This document shows positions 8,554 to 16,335 of a stretch of 56,907 nt of DNA, piece after piece. Within the stretch, counting starts at the first letter, position 1; every line of letters begins with the position of its first letter. The notes under the pieces are model-generated. The model saw only the letters and a list, made by a program, of their open reading frames with translations. It had not been told where the DNA came from and made no database searches. The stretch spans positions 1 to 56,907 of the forward strand of contig NZ_JAJAUZ010000048.1 of the NCBI RefSeq assembly GCF_020532645.1. The letters are read 5' to 3'. Both the position numbers and the translations under genes were made by a program. This DNA comes from Streptomyces bambusae. GTDB taxonomy: Bacteria > Actinomycetota > Actinomycetes > Streptomycetales > Streptomycetaceae.

Positions 8554-9765
8554 ATGGCGGGGACGGGCAGGGCGAGCGGGGGCGTGGAAGCCGCGCCCGC
8601 CTCGCAGCAGGGGATGCGCCGGCAGAACCTCGCGGTGGTGATGGGCGCGGTTGCGGCGCACGGCCCGCTCTCCCGGGCGGACGTCGCCGGCCAGACGGGC
8701 CTGACCCGGCCGGCCGTCTCCTCCCTGGTCGACGAGCTCATCGCCCGTCGTGCGCTGACCGAGGCGGAGACCGCGCCCAGTGGCCGCGTCGGCCGCCCCG
8801 GACGGGCCCTGGCCCTGAACGACCGGGGTCCCGCAGGCCTCGGACTGGAGATCGGCGTCGCTCATCTCGCCGCCTGCGTCGTGGACCTGCGCGGTGCTCC
8901 GCGCGTGTGGCGGCGGGTGGAGCAGGCCAACGCGGGACGGCCGGCCGGGCAGGTCCTGGCGGAGGCCGCCGCGCTGGGCGCCGAGGCGGAGTCCGAGGCC
9001 GCGGTCCTCGGCCTGTGGGTCGCGGGCCGGGTCATGGCCGTGCCGGGCGTGGTGCCGGACGGCCCGGGCGGGCTGGTCGCCAACGCCCCGAACCTCGGCT
9101 GGCAGACCGTCCGCCCCGCCGACCACTGGCCCGACCCCGACGCGGTGCCGGAGCCGGAGAACGAGGCCAACCTCGGCGCACTCGCCGAGCAGCGGCAGCA
9201 GGGACGCCCTGCCGAGACGTTCGTCCACGTTTCCGCCGAGGCGGGGATCGGCGCCGCGCTGGTCCTGGGCGGTCGGCTGTTCCGGGGTGCCCGCGGTTTC
9301 GCGGGCGAACTCGGTCACCTTCCCGTGCACCCGGAGGGCCCACCGTGCCCCTGCGGAGCACGGGGCTGCCTGGAGCAGTACGCCGGCGAAGCCGCCGTAC
9401 TGCGCGAGGCCGGGCTGGCGGGCGCCGGCGACCCGGTGGCCCTGCTGACCCGGAGGGCCCGGGCCGGGGACGCGGCGACCCTGCGCGCCCTGGACCGGGC
9501 CGGACGCGCCCTGGGCCTCGCACTCGCCTCGGCGGTCAACCTGATCGACCCGGACGCCCTGGTCCTGGGCGGCGCCTACGCCGAACTGGCCGACTGGCTC
9601 CTGCCGCCGGTACGCGCCGAACTGGCGGCCCGGGTCACCGTCCGGCCCTGGCCACCGGAGGCGGTGCGGCCCTCGGCTCTCGGGCGCCGCGGCCCGGTCC
9701 TCGGCGCCGCCTGGTCCACCGTCCACCGGATCATCTCCGACCCGGCGCAGCTCCCCGCCTTCTGA
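8554..9765 (+). CDS. xylR: ROK-family transcriptional regulator of xylose genes
   Basis: 403 aa from the ATG at 8554; GGAG overlaps the xylB stop just upstream. Residues about 20-70 form a winged helix-turn-helix (ADVAGQTGLTRPAVSSLVDEL). The remainder is a ROK sugar-kinase-like domain with the zinc signature CPCGARGCLEQY (Cys265, Cys267, Cys272) and a preceding GELGHLPVH. ROK proteins with an N-terminal HTH are usually xylose-responsive repressors, and this one follows xylB directly. It ends 22 bases from the convergent bglC stop with no clear terminator between. The name xylR is by context; binding to the 7044-7066 repeat is inferred. Confidence 0.88.
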   Translation: MAGTGRASGGVEAAPASQQGMRRQNLAVVMGAVAAHGPLSRADVAGQTGLTRPAVSSLVDELIARRALTEAETAPSGRVGRPGRALALNDRGPAGLGLEIGVAHLAACVVDLRGAPRVWRRVEQANAGRPAGQVLAEAAALGAEAESEAAVLGLWVAGRVMAVPGVVPDGPGGLVANAPNLGWQTVRPADHWPDPDAVPEPENEANLGALAEQRQQGRPAETFVHVSAEAGIGAALVLGGRLFRGARGFAGELGHLPVHPEGPPCPCGARGCLEQYAGEAAVLREAGLAGAGDPVALLTRRARAGDAATLRALDRAGRALGLALASAVNLIDPDALVLGGAYAELADWLLPPVRAELAARVTVRPWPPEAVRPSALGRRGPVLGAAWSTVHRIISDPAQLPAF

Positions 9766-9787
9766 GGTCTGTCGCTACGCGCCGGCC

Positions 9788-11230
9788 CTACGCGCCGCCC
9801 GGAGGGTGCAGCTGTCCGGTCCGGGCCACCCGGGAGTACCAGTGGGCGCTGGATTTGGGTGTGCGCTTCAGGGTGACGTAGTCGACGTGTACGGCGCCGA
9901 ACCGCTTGGCGTAGCCGTACGCCCACTCGAAGTTGTCGAGCAGGGACCACAGGAAGTAGCCGCGCACGTCCGCGCCGTCGGAGATCGCCCGGTGCACGGC
10001 GTCGAGGTGGGCGTGGATGTAGGCGGCGCGCTCCGGGTCGTGGACCGTACCGTCCGGGCCGGTCTCGTCCTCGTACGCCGCCCCGTTCTCGCTGACCACG
10101 AGCGGCAGGCCGGGATACCGGGCGGCGGTCCGGGTCAGCAGGTCGTACAGCGCGCTCGCGTCCACCGCCCAGCCCATCGCAGTACGTTCACCGGGCGCCC
10201 GGTGGAAGGCGATGTCGTCCGCGCCGGGCCAGGGCGAGTGCTCGCTGTCGCCGTGGCCGTCGTCCTGCGGCTTCTCCCGGCCCGCCGCGACGAGCGAGAC
10301 GACCGTCGGGGTGTAGTAGTTGACGGCCAGCAGGTCCAGCGGCTGGTGAATGGCCGCGGTGTCGCCGTCCCGGACGAAGGACCAGTCGGTCAGGCGCGCG
10401 GTGTCCCGGAACAGGTCCTGGGGGTAGGCACCCTCCAGCATCGGGCCCAGCCAGATCCGGTTGCCGACGGCGTCGATGCGGCGGGCCGCCTCCGCGTCCT
10501 CCGGCGAAGCGGTCCGCGGGCGGACCTCGTGGAGGTTGAGGGAGACGGCGAGCTGAGCGTCCGCGGGCAGCGCCGCCCTCAGGGCCTGAACGGCCAGGCC
10601 GTGACCGAGATTGAGGTGGTGGGCCGCGCGCAGGGCGGCGACCGGGTCGGTGCGGCCCGGGGCGTGGACTCCTGAACCGTAGCCGAGGAAGGCACTGCAC
10701 CAGGGCTCGTTCAGAGTGGTCCAGCGCGCGACCCGGTCCCCGAGGGCATCGGCGACGAGGCCCGCGTACTCGGCGAACCGCTCGGCGGTCGAGCGCTCCG
10801 GCCAGCCACCCGCGTCCTCCAGGTCCTGGGGGAGGTCCCAGTGGTAGAGGGTGAGCGCGGGTGCGATGCCGGCAGCGAGCAGTTCGTCGACGAGCTGCCG
10901 GTAGAAGTCCAGACCCTTCTGGACGGCGGGGCCCCGGCCGGTCGGCTGCACCCGTGACCAGGACACGGAGAACCGGTAGGCCCCCATCCCGAGGTCGGCC
11001 ATGAGGCGGACGTCCTCGCGGAACCGGTGGTAGTGATCCACGGCGACGTCACCGGTGTGGCCTGCGAAGACCTTTCCCGGGGTGTGCGAGAAGGTGTCCC
11101 AGATGGACGGGGTCCGGCCGTCCTCGCGGACGGCGCCCTCGATCTGGTAGGCGGCGGTGGCCGTTCCCCAGAGGAAGCCGGGCGGGAACGTGCGGGCGGC
11201 GGTGAGGGGCCGGGTCTCGGACGCGGTCAT
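9788..11230 (-). CDS. bglC: GH1 beta-glucosidase
   Basis: 480 aa, no signal peptide, so cytoplasmic. The two GH1 catalytic glutamates are visible: the acid/base in TLNEP (Glu175) and the nucleophile in VVSENG (Glu381). N-terminal PPGFLWGTATAAYQIEGA and the C-terminal FLWSLLDNFEWAYGYAKRFG complete the family. It would hydrolyse cellobiose and short cello-oligosaccharides brought in by CebEFG. It is the last gene of cebEFG-bglC, 84 bases after cebG, and has its own degenerate CebR box. That box (11232-11245) overlaps the ribosome binding site: the upstream GGGAG that would serve as Shine-Dalgarno is one arm of the operator. Confidence 0.95.
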   Translation of the reverse strand: MTASETRPLTAARTFPPGFLWGTATAAYQIEGAVREDGRTPSIWDTFSHTPGKVFAGHTGDVAVDHYHRFREDVRLMADLGMGAYRFSVSWSRVQPTGRGPAVQKGLDFYRQLVDELLAAGIAPALTLYHWDLPQDLEDAGGWPERSTAERFAEYAGLVADALGDRVARWTTLNEPWCSAFLGYGSGVHAPGRTDPVAALRAAHHLNLGHGLAVQALRAALPADAQLAVSLNLHEVRPRTASPEDAEAARRIDAVGNRIWLGPMLEGAYPQDLFRDTARLTDWSFVRDGDTAAIHQPLDLLAVNYYTPTVVSLVAAGREKPQDDGHGDSEHSPWPGADDIAFHRAPGERTAMGWAVDASALYDLLTRTAARYPGLPLVVSENGAAYEDETGPDGTVHDPERAAYIHAHLDAVHRAISDGADVRGYFLWSLLDNFEWAYGYAKRFGAVHVDYVTLKRTPKSSAHWYSRVARTGQLHPPGGA

Positions 11231-11231
11231 G

Positions 11232-11245
11232 GGTGAGCGCTCCCA
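11232..11245. promoter_or_regulatory. Degenerate CebR box at the bglC start
   Basis: GGTGAGCGCTCCCA matches TGGGAGCGCTCCCA at 12 of 14 positions and begins one base upstream of the bglC ATG. It lies in the cebG-bglC gap, as an internal operator of the ceb operon, and coincides with the Shine-Dalgarno sequence of bglC. Confidence 0.75.
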
Positions 11246-11314
11246 ATGCAGGTTCGGATGGAGTCGTGCCGGATCGGTACGGTGGCGGAAGACGGGCGTG
11301 AGGACGGGAGGCCG

Positions 11315-12208
11315 TCACGTCTTGACGGCGCCGGCCGTGATGCCGCCGACGACGTGCTTGCCGAGGACGGCGAAGACCAGCAGCAGGGGCACCGTCGATA
11401 TCAGGGCGCCGGTCAGCACGACGGCCTGGTTGACGGTGTGGTTCCCCGCGCCGAGGCCGGCCAGGGCGACCTGGAGCGTGGGGTTGCCGTCGGGGGTCAG
11501 CGCGATGAACGGCCAGAAGAAGTCGTTCCAGGCCTGTACGAAGACGAGCATGCCGAGGACCGCCATCGCGGGCCGTGCCACGGGGAACACCACGTGCCAG
11601 ATGATCCGAAGGCTGTGCGCACCGTCGATGCGGGCCGCCTCCACCAGCTCGGTCGGCAGTGCCTCGATCAGGAACTGGCGCATGAAGAACACACCGAAGG
11701 CCGCGACCAGGGAGGGCAGGACGACCGCCTGGAGCCGGTCGACCCAGCCGAGGTCGGTGATGATCTGGTAGAGCGGGATCACGCTGAGCTGCGGCGGGAT
11801 CGTCATGGTCGCCACCACCAGCGCCAGCAGGGCGCCCCGGCCCTTGAAGGGCAGCTTGGCGAAGGCGAAGCCGGCCAGGGTGGAGAACAGCACGGTGGAG
11901 AGGGTCACCAGGCCGGCCACGATCGTCGTGTTGACCAGTGCCTCGCCCATGTCGACCTGGTTCCAGGCGAAGGAGAGGTTGTCGAGGAGCCGGGGACCCG
12001 GCAGGAGCGGGGCCGGTGCCTCGACCACGCGCTCGCCGGTGTGGGACGCGGCGACGAGGTTCCAGTACAGGGGGAAGAGGGAGACGAGGGCGGCCAGGCC
12101 GAGCAGGACGTAGGTCAGCGGTCCGGCGTGGTGCTGGCGTCCGGCCGACGGGCGCAGCCGCCCGGTACGAGGCGCCCTGGCGGTGGTCGTGTCGCGTGTG
12201 CGGGTCAC
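11315..12208 (-). CDS. cebG: Cello-oligosaccharide ABC transporter permease CebG
   Basis: 297 aa with about six membrane segments. It is a CUT1 (MalG-type) permease. The EAA loop that docks the ATPase reads VEAARIDGAHSLRIIWHVVFP near residue 190, and the C-terminus ends in the family pattern (LGKHVVGGITAGAVKT). With CebF it should form the channel for cellobiose/cellotriose delivered by CebE. The start lies 4 bases after the cebF stop, so translation is probably coupled. No ATPase gene is in the window; these systems normally borrow the shared ATPase MsiK. Confidence 0.93.
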   Translation of the reverse strand: MTRTRDTTTARAPRTGRLRPSAGRQHHAGPLTYVLLGLAALVSLFPLYWNLVAASHTGERVVEAPAPLLPGPRLLDNLSFAWNQVDMGEALVNTTIVAGLVTLSTVLFSTLAGFAFAKLPFKGRGALLALVVATMTIPPQLSVIPLYQIITDLGWVDRLQAVVLPSLVAAFGVFFMRQFLIEALPTELVEAARIDGAHSLRIIWHVVFPVARPAMAVLGMLVFVQAWNDFFWPFIALTPDGNPTLQVALAGLGAGNHTVNQAVVLTGALISTVPLLLVFAVLGKHVVGGITAGAVKT

Positions 12209-12212
12209 GGGC

Positions 12213-13247
12213 TCAGCTCCCTGCCGTCGTGCGCGTGCGGCGGGCGAGGTTGCGGTTGCGGTTGCGGTTCAAGCGGGACACGACCTTCCGGAGGCCGCCG
12301 ACGAGCAGGAGGAGCAGGAGCATGACCCAGGCGATGGCGGAGGCCTGGCCCAGCGCGCCGGTCACCCACCCCTTCTCGTACATGAGCAGGCTCAGCGTCT
12401 GGAACTGGTTGCCGCTGCCGCCGCTGATGCCGACGCTGCCGCCGAACAGCATCGGCTCGCCGAAGAGCTGGGTGGCACCGATGGTGGAGACGACGATGGT
12501 GAACAGGATCGTCGGCCGGATCGAGGGGATGGTGACGCTGAGGAACTGGCGCCAGCGGGAGGCGCCGTCCAGCGCGGCGGCCTCGTAGAGGTCCTGGGGT
12601 ACGGCCTGCATGGCCGCGAGGTAGATCAGTGCGTTGTACCCCGTCCACCGCCACGTCACGATCGTGGAGATCGCGATCTGTGCGGGCCACTTGGAGGACT
12701 CCCAGGCGACGGGGTCGAAACCGGCCCGGCCCAGGACCGTGTTGATCAGCCCGTAGTCCGTGTTGAAGAGCTGGGCGAAGACCAGCGTGGCCGCGGCGAT
12801 CGACGTGGCGTACGGGGCGAGGACCGCCACCCGGAAGAACCCGCGTCCGCGGAGTTTGTAGTTGAGCAGATGAGCGAGGCCGAGGGCCATCAGAAGCTGC
12901 GGGACGGTCGAGATCACACCGATGGTGAACGTGTTGGCGAGCGCGTTCCAGAAGAAGTCGCTGCTCGCCAGTGAGCTGTAGTTGTCCGCCCCCTTCCACT
13001 GCGCGCTGCCGCCGAGCTCGACCCGGTGCAGGGAGAGCCAGCCGGTGTAGATCAGGGGGAAGAGGCCGAAGGCGGCGAAGGTGAGGAAGAAGGGGGCGAC
13101 GAAGACGTACGGGACCGCCTTCAGGTCGAGGCGGTAGAGCATGCTGCGCCGGCTGCTCGGGCCGGAGGGTTGCCGTCCGGTGAGGGGGCCGGCGCCCGGG
13201 GCGGGCGGGGCGGAGCCACCGCTCGCCGTCCGTGTGGAGGTGGCCAC
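12213..13247 (-). CDS. cebF: Cello-oligosaccharide ABC transporter permease CebF
   Basis: 344 aa. The GTG start at 13247 has GGAAGGAAG upstream. MalF-type CUT1 permease with about six membrane segments after a 55-residue Gly/Ser/Pro-rich cytoplasmic N-terminus, and an EAA loop YEAAALDGASRWRQFLSVTIP near residue 235. A Gly/Ser-rich periplasmic loop (FGGSVGISGGSGNQF) is present. It follows cebE by 112 bases on the same strand and pairs with CebG. The basic C-terminal tail (SRLNRNRNRNLARRTR) is unusually repetitive but encoded in frame. Confidence 0.93.
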   Translation of the reverse strand: MATSTRTASGGSAPPAPGAGPLTGRQPSGPSSRRSMLYRLDLKAVPYVFVAPFFLTFAAFGLFPLIYTGWLSLHRVELGGSAQWKGADNYSSLASSDFFWNALANTFTIGVISTVPQLLMALGLAHLLNYKLRGRGFFRVAVLAPYATSIAAATLVFAQLFNTDYGLINTVLGRAGFDPVAWESSKWPAQIAISTIVTWRWTGYNALIYLAAMQAVPQDLYEAAALDGASRWRQFLSVTIPSIRPTILFTIVVSTIGATQLFGEPMLFGGSVGISGGSGNQFQTLSLLMYEKGWVTGALGQASAIAWVMLLLLLLVGGLRKVVSRLNRNRNRNLARRTRTTAGS

Positions 13248-13359
13248 GGGGGCTTCCTTCCAGGTCGATGCGTGCAGGGACGCGGTGGTGCGGACGGTCG
13301 ACGGCCCGCTGCACCCGCCGGGGAGGCAGCGGTGGTGGCGGGCCGTCGCCCCGGCCCCA

Positions 13360-14712
13360 CTACTGTTCGATCTTGTCGTCGACCAGCTTCCTGACGTTCT
13401 CCCACGCCTTCGCCGGATCGGTGCCGCGCTGCTCGATGTCGAGGATGCCGTTGTCGGTGAGGAAGGTCTTCACCTGGCCGTCCCAGCGGCTGATCGGGGC
13501 GGGCGTGATGCCGGCCGCGGCCTGCGAGTAGATCTTGCCGACCGGGGTGTCGCCGAAGTACGGCAGCTTGGCGTTCTGGACCGCCGGCGAGCGGAGGGTG
13601 TCCTTGGAGGAGGGGATGTTGCCGTTCACGCCGAAGACCTTGGCGTGCTGGGCCGGAGCGGTGAGCCAGGCGGCGAGTTCGGCCGCCTCCTTGGCGTGCT
13701 TGCCAGACTTGGGGACGGCGAGGAAGGAGCCGCCCCAGTTCCCGGCCACGGGCGGTGCGGCGATGTCCCACTTGCCCTGGTTGTCCGGGCCTGCCTGGTC
13801 CTTGATGATGCCCGTCATCCAGCTGGGGCAGGCGACGGTGGCGAATTTCGAGTTCTTGAAGGCCGCGTTCCACGTGCCCTTCTCGTCGAACTGGCGCAGC
13901 TTCGCCGTCAGTCGGCCCGTGGCCGCGGCCACGGCGGTGTTCCATGCCTTCTTCACGCCGGGACTGTTCTCGTAGTCCAGCTCGCCCTTGGCGTTGGCGT
14001 ACTGCACCGGCTCGCTGGAGATCACGGCATTGAACAGGCCGCCGGCGGAGTCGTGGAACGCGGTCCCCGCGGGGGCCTTCTTCTTGTAGGTCTCGCCGGT
14101 GGCGATGAACTTCGCCCAGTCGCCGGCCCACAGTTCGGCGACCTCGGCCCGGTCGGTCGGCAGCCCGGCCGCGGCGAACAGGTCCTTGTTGTAACAGATG
14201 GCCATCGGCCCGATGTCCGTGCCGAGTCCGATGACCTTGCCGTCGCCCGTGGTGGCCTGCTTGACCTTCCAGTCGAGGAACGCGCCGAGGTCCGCGCCGC
14301 CCGCCGTGCCGAGATCGGCCCACTTGCCGGCCATGGCGGGTCCGGTGGCCTCCGCGATGTAGCCCACTTCCAGGGCCTGGATGTCCGCGAGACCGCTGCC
14401 GCGGGCAAGGCGCAGCTTGAGCGTGTCCCAGTACTTCTGGCCGTCCGCGACGTTGGACTCCACGATCTTGATGTTCGGGTGGGTCCTCGTGTACTCGGCG
14501 TAGAGCTTGGCGCCGGTCGCGTCGTCGTAGCCGAAGGAACCGAAGGTCCCGATCCGCAGCGTGATGGTGCCGTCGGCGGCCGTGTCGTCCCCGCTGCCGC
14601 TGCAGCCGGTCAGCAGGGCCGCACCGGTGGCCATGACGGCGACCGCGGCGACTGCGTTGCCCACGGTGCGGCGTCCGCGTCCGCGCTCGTGCCTGCTGCT
14701 GGAAGTACGCAT
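13360..14712 (-). CDS. cebE: Cellobiose/cello-oligosaccharide-binding lipoprotein CebE
   Basis: 450 aa from the ATG at 14712, which has GAGGAGAG upstream; longer in-frame extension runs through the operator region and is rejected. Lipoprotein signal peptide with an Arg-rich n-region and lipobox LLTGC (Cys37). The mature protein has the family 1 extracellular solute-binding fold (ITLRIGTFGSFGYDD, GLGTDIGPMAICYNKDLF, a C-terminal WENVRKLVDDKIEQ). It would bind cellobiose and cellotriose at the membrane surface. First gene of cebEFG-bglC, divergent from cebR, with a perfect CebR box between its promoter and start. Confidence 0.93.
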   Translation of the reverse strand: MRTSSSRHERGRGRRTVGNAVAAVAVMATGAALLTGCSGSGDDTAADGTITLRIGTFGSFGYDDATGAKLYAEYTRTHPNIKIVESNVADGQKYWDTLKLRLARGSGLADIQALEVGYIAEATGPAMAGKWADLGTAGGADLGAFLDWKVKQATTGDGKVIGLGTDIGPMAICYNKDLFAAAGLPTDRAEVAELWAGDWAKFIATGETYKKKAPAGTAFHDSAGGLFNAVISSEPVQYANAKGELDYENSPGVKKAWNTAVAAATGRLTAKLRQFDEKGTWNAAFKNSKFATVACPSWMTGIIKDQAGPDNQGKWDIAAPPVAGNWGGSFLAVPKSGKHAKEAAELAAWLTAPAQHAKVFGVNGNIPSSKDTLRSPAVQNAKLPYFGDTPVGKIYSQAAAGITPAPISRWDGQVKTFLTDNGILDIEQRGTDPAKAWENVRKLVDDKIEQ

Positions 14713-14826
14713 TGCACTCTCCTCGTCCCCGGTGCTGTTCGTGGTGCGCCATGGGTCCGGCGGGCTGTTGGCGGCTCGGCCAGGGGTGCTCGGACCCGAT
14801 GTGAAAGCCGATGTCGCATCCATGGA

Positions 14827-14840
14827 TGGGAGCGCTCCCA
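14827..14840. promoter_or_regulatory. CebR box before cebE
   Basis: A perfect 14-bp palindrome TGGGAGCGCTCCCA, 115 bases upstream of the cebE ATG and just downstream of the candidate -10, where a bound repressor would block transcription. Confidence 0.9.
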
Positions 14841-14853
14841 CTTCGATGCCGGA

Positions 14854-14883
14854 AGGTTGCGGCCTTGCGGCTGCGGGTGTCAA
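14854..14883 (-). promoter_or_regulatory. Candidate cebE promoter
   Basis: On the minus strand TTGACA (14878-14883) is followed after 18 bases by CAACCT (14854-14859). The -35 is consensus; the -10 is weak. The CebR box begins 13 bases further downstream, overlapping the expected start of transcription. Confidence 0.5.
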
Positions 14884-14992
14884 GGGGTGAATCTGAATCC
14901 CTGGCGCAAGCGGCGCTTGGTGCAGGCACTTCGTTCTCCAGAACTGCCGTGGTGGCTGCAACTGTGGTGTCGGGAGAGGATCGGGAGTAGGC

Positions 14993-15006
14993 TGGGAGCG
15001 CTCCCA
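14993..15006. promoter_or_regulatory. CebR box before cebR
   Basis: Second perfect TGGGAGCGCTCCCA palindrome, 120 bases upstream of the cebR GTG. It suggests autoregulation and possible looping with the box at 14827. Confidence 0.88.
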
Positions 15007-15125
15007 ACTCCGGTCCGGGCGTAGCGTGTTCCACTGCCATGGGCGGGTGCGCACCTGCTTGCCCGACCGGCCGACCGGGGCCGCGCCCGGCCGGAGTGCG
15101 ATGGCACAGAGGGGAGTTCACGAGC

Positions 15126-16166
15126 GTGAGCGAACGCCAGAACGGCAGGCCCACCCTGGAACAGGTCGCAGCACTGGCCGGTGTCGGCCGGGGTACGGTC
15201 TCGCGGGCCATCAACGGATCGCCGGGGGTGAGCGAGCAGGCCAAGGAGGCCATTGCCCGGGCCGTCGCAGAGCTGGGGTACGTACCGAATCAGGCGGCCA
15301 GGGTCCTGGCCGGCAGCCTGACGGACGCGGTCGCCCTCGTCATCCCGGAGACCGAGGCCAGGGTGTTCGCGGAACCGTACTTCCTCGACCTGATCCGCGG
15401 GGTGAGCACCGAGCTGGCACTGGCGGACAAGCAGTTGCTGCTCACGCTGATCCGCAGCGAGGCGGAGCGGCAGCGGTTCGAGCGCTACGTGGCCGCGCGA
15501 CGGGTCGACGGTGTGCTGCTCGCGTCCGTGCACGGTGATGATCCGCTGCCCGCCCTCATCACGAGGCTGGGGATGCCGCTGGTGATGAACGGGCGGCGTT
15601 CGGCGGCCGAGCCGGTGGCCTACGTGGACTCCGACAACATCGGCGCCGGCCGGGCGGCCGTCGCCCACCTGGTGGGCCGGGGCCGCAGCAGGATCGCCAC
15701 GATCACGGGGTCACAGGACATGTACGTGGCCAGAGCACGTCTGGGCGGCTACCTCGCGGGGCTCGCCGAGGCGGGGATCGTGCCCGATGAGGCCCTGGTG
15801 GCGGCCGGGGACTTCACCGAGGCCGGCGGCCGGCTGGCGATGCGCGAGCTCCTGGCGCGCGATCCCGGGCTGGACGCGGTCTTCGCCGCGTCGGACGTGA
15901 TGGCCGCCGGTGCGCGGGCGGCGCTGCGCGAGGCGGGGCGGCGGGTCCCCGAGGACGTGGCGCTGGTGGGCGTGGACGATTCGGCGGTGGCCCGCCTGAT
16001 GGATCCGCCGTTGACGAGCGTGCGGCAGCCGATCGAGGAGATGGGCCGCACCATGACCAGGCTGCTGCTCCAGAAGATCGGGGAGGGGAACGGAACGGGT
16101 CCCGTGGCGGGGGAGGAGCCGCAACGGATCCTTCCGACGGAGCTGGTTGTGCGGGAATCGTCGTGA
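15126..16166 (+). CDS. cebR: LacI-family repressor of cellulose/cellobiose genes
   Basis: 346 aa from the GTG at 15126, with AGGGGAG about 10 bases upstream. Residues 8-60 are the LacI HTH plus hinge helix (TLEQVAALAGVGRGTVSRAI, ending NQAARVLAG). The rest is the periplasmic-binding-like effector domain ending VALVGVDDSAVARLMDPPLTS. The family member CebR binds TGGGAGCGCTCCCA and is released by cello-oligosaccharides; that box occurs before cebE, before this gene and before the neighbouring cellulases. The stop codon lies inside the first unit of an 8-bp tandem repeat. It is convergent with the GH6 cellulase gene, with a strong hairpin between. Confidence 0.93.
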   Translation: MSERQNGRPTLEQVAALAGVGRGTVSRAINGSPGVSEQAKEAIARAVAELGYVPNQAARVLAGSLTDAVALVIPETEARVFAEPYFLDLIRGVSTELALADKQLLLTLIRSEAERQRFERYVAARRVDGVLLASVHGDDPLPALITRLGMPLVMNGRRSAAEPVAYVDSDNIGAGRAAVAHLVGRGRSRIATITGSQDMYVARARLGGYLAGLAEAGIVPDEALVAAGDFTEAGGRLAMRELLARDPGLDAVFAASDVMAAGARAALREAGRRVPEDVALVGVDDSAVARLMDPPLTSVRQPIEEMGRTMTRLLLQKIGEGNGTGPVAGEEPQRILPTELVVRESS

Positions 16167-16226
16167 GCCCGTGAGCCCGTGAGCCCGTGAGCCCGTGAGC
16201 CCGTGAGCCCGTGAGCCCGTGAGCCC
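16163..16226. repeat. Eight perfect tandem copies of an 8-bp unit at the cebR 3' end
   Basis: The unit GTGAGCCC occurs eight times head to tail. The TGA of cebR is inside the first copy, so copy-number change would not alter the CebR protein but would change the 3' untranslated region. A ninth partial unit (TGAGCGTG) follows. No coding role is visible in the repeat. Confidence 0.95.
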
Positions 16227-16281
16227 TGAGCGTGGGCGTTCAGCGCGCCTCAGGGCTGAGGGCCGGGGCGGCTCGGCCCGA

Positions 16282-16313
16282 GGCCGTACGGAACCCGGAC
16301 GTTCCGTACGGCC
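16282..16313. terminator. Bidirectional hairpin between cebR and GH6 gene
   Basis: A perfect 13-bp stem (GGCCGTACGGAAC / GTTCCGTACGGCC) with a 6-base loop, placed between two convergent stop codons. Confidence 0.8.
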
Positions 16314-16335
16314 CCGGACCTTCACCGGCGGTGTG

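Larger units (their letters stand above)
14713..15125. promoter_or_regulatory. cebE/cebR divergent regulatory region
   Basis: 413 bases without a gene. It contains two perfect CebR boxes 166 bp apart (14827-14840 nearer cebE, 14993-15006 nearer cebR) and a candidate cebE promoter between them. An AGGGGAG ribosome site for cebR lies near 15110. The arrangement implies repression of the transport operon and autoregulation of cebR by the same protein. Confidence 0.75.

Noticed and set aside
16163..16226. CRISPR-like array
   Set aside because: The units are 8 bp, contiguous and without spacers; it is a simple tandem repeat.
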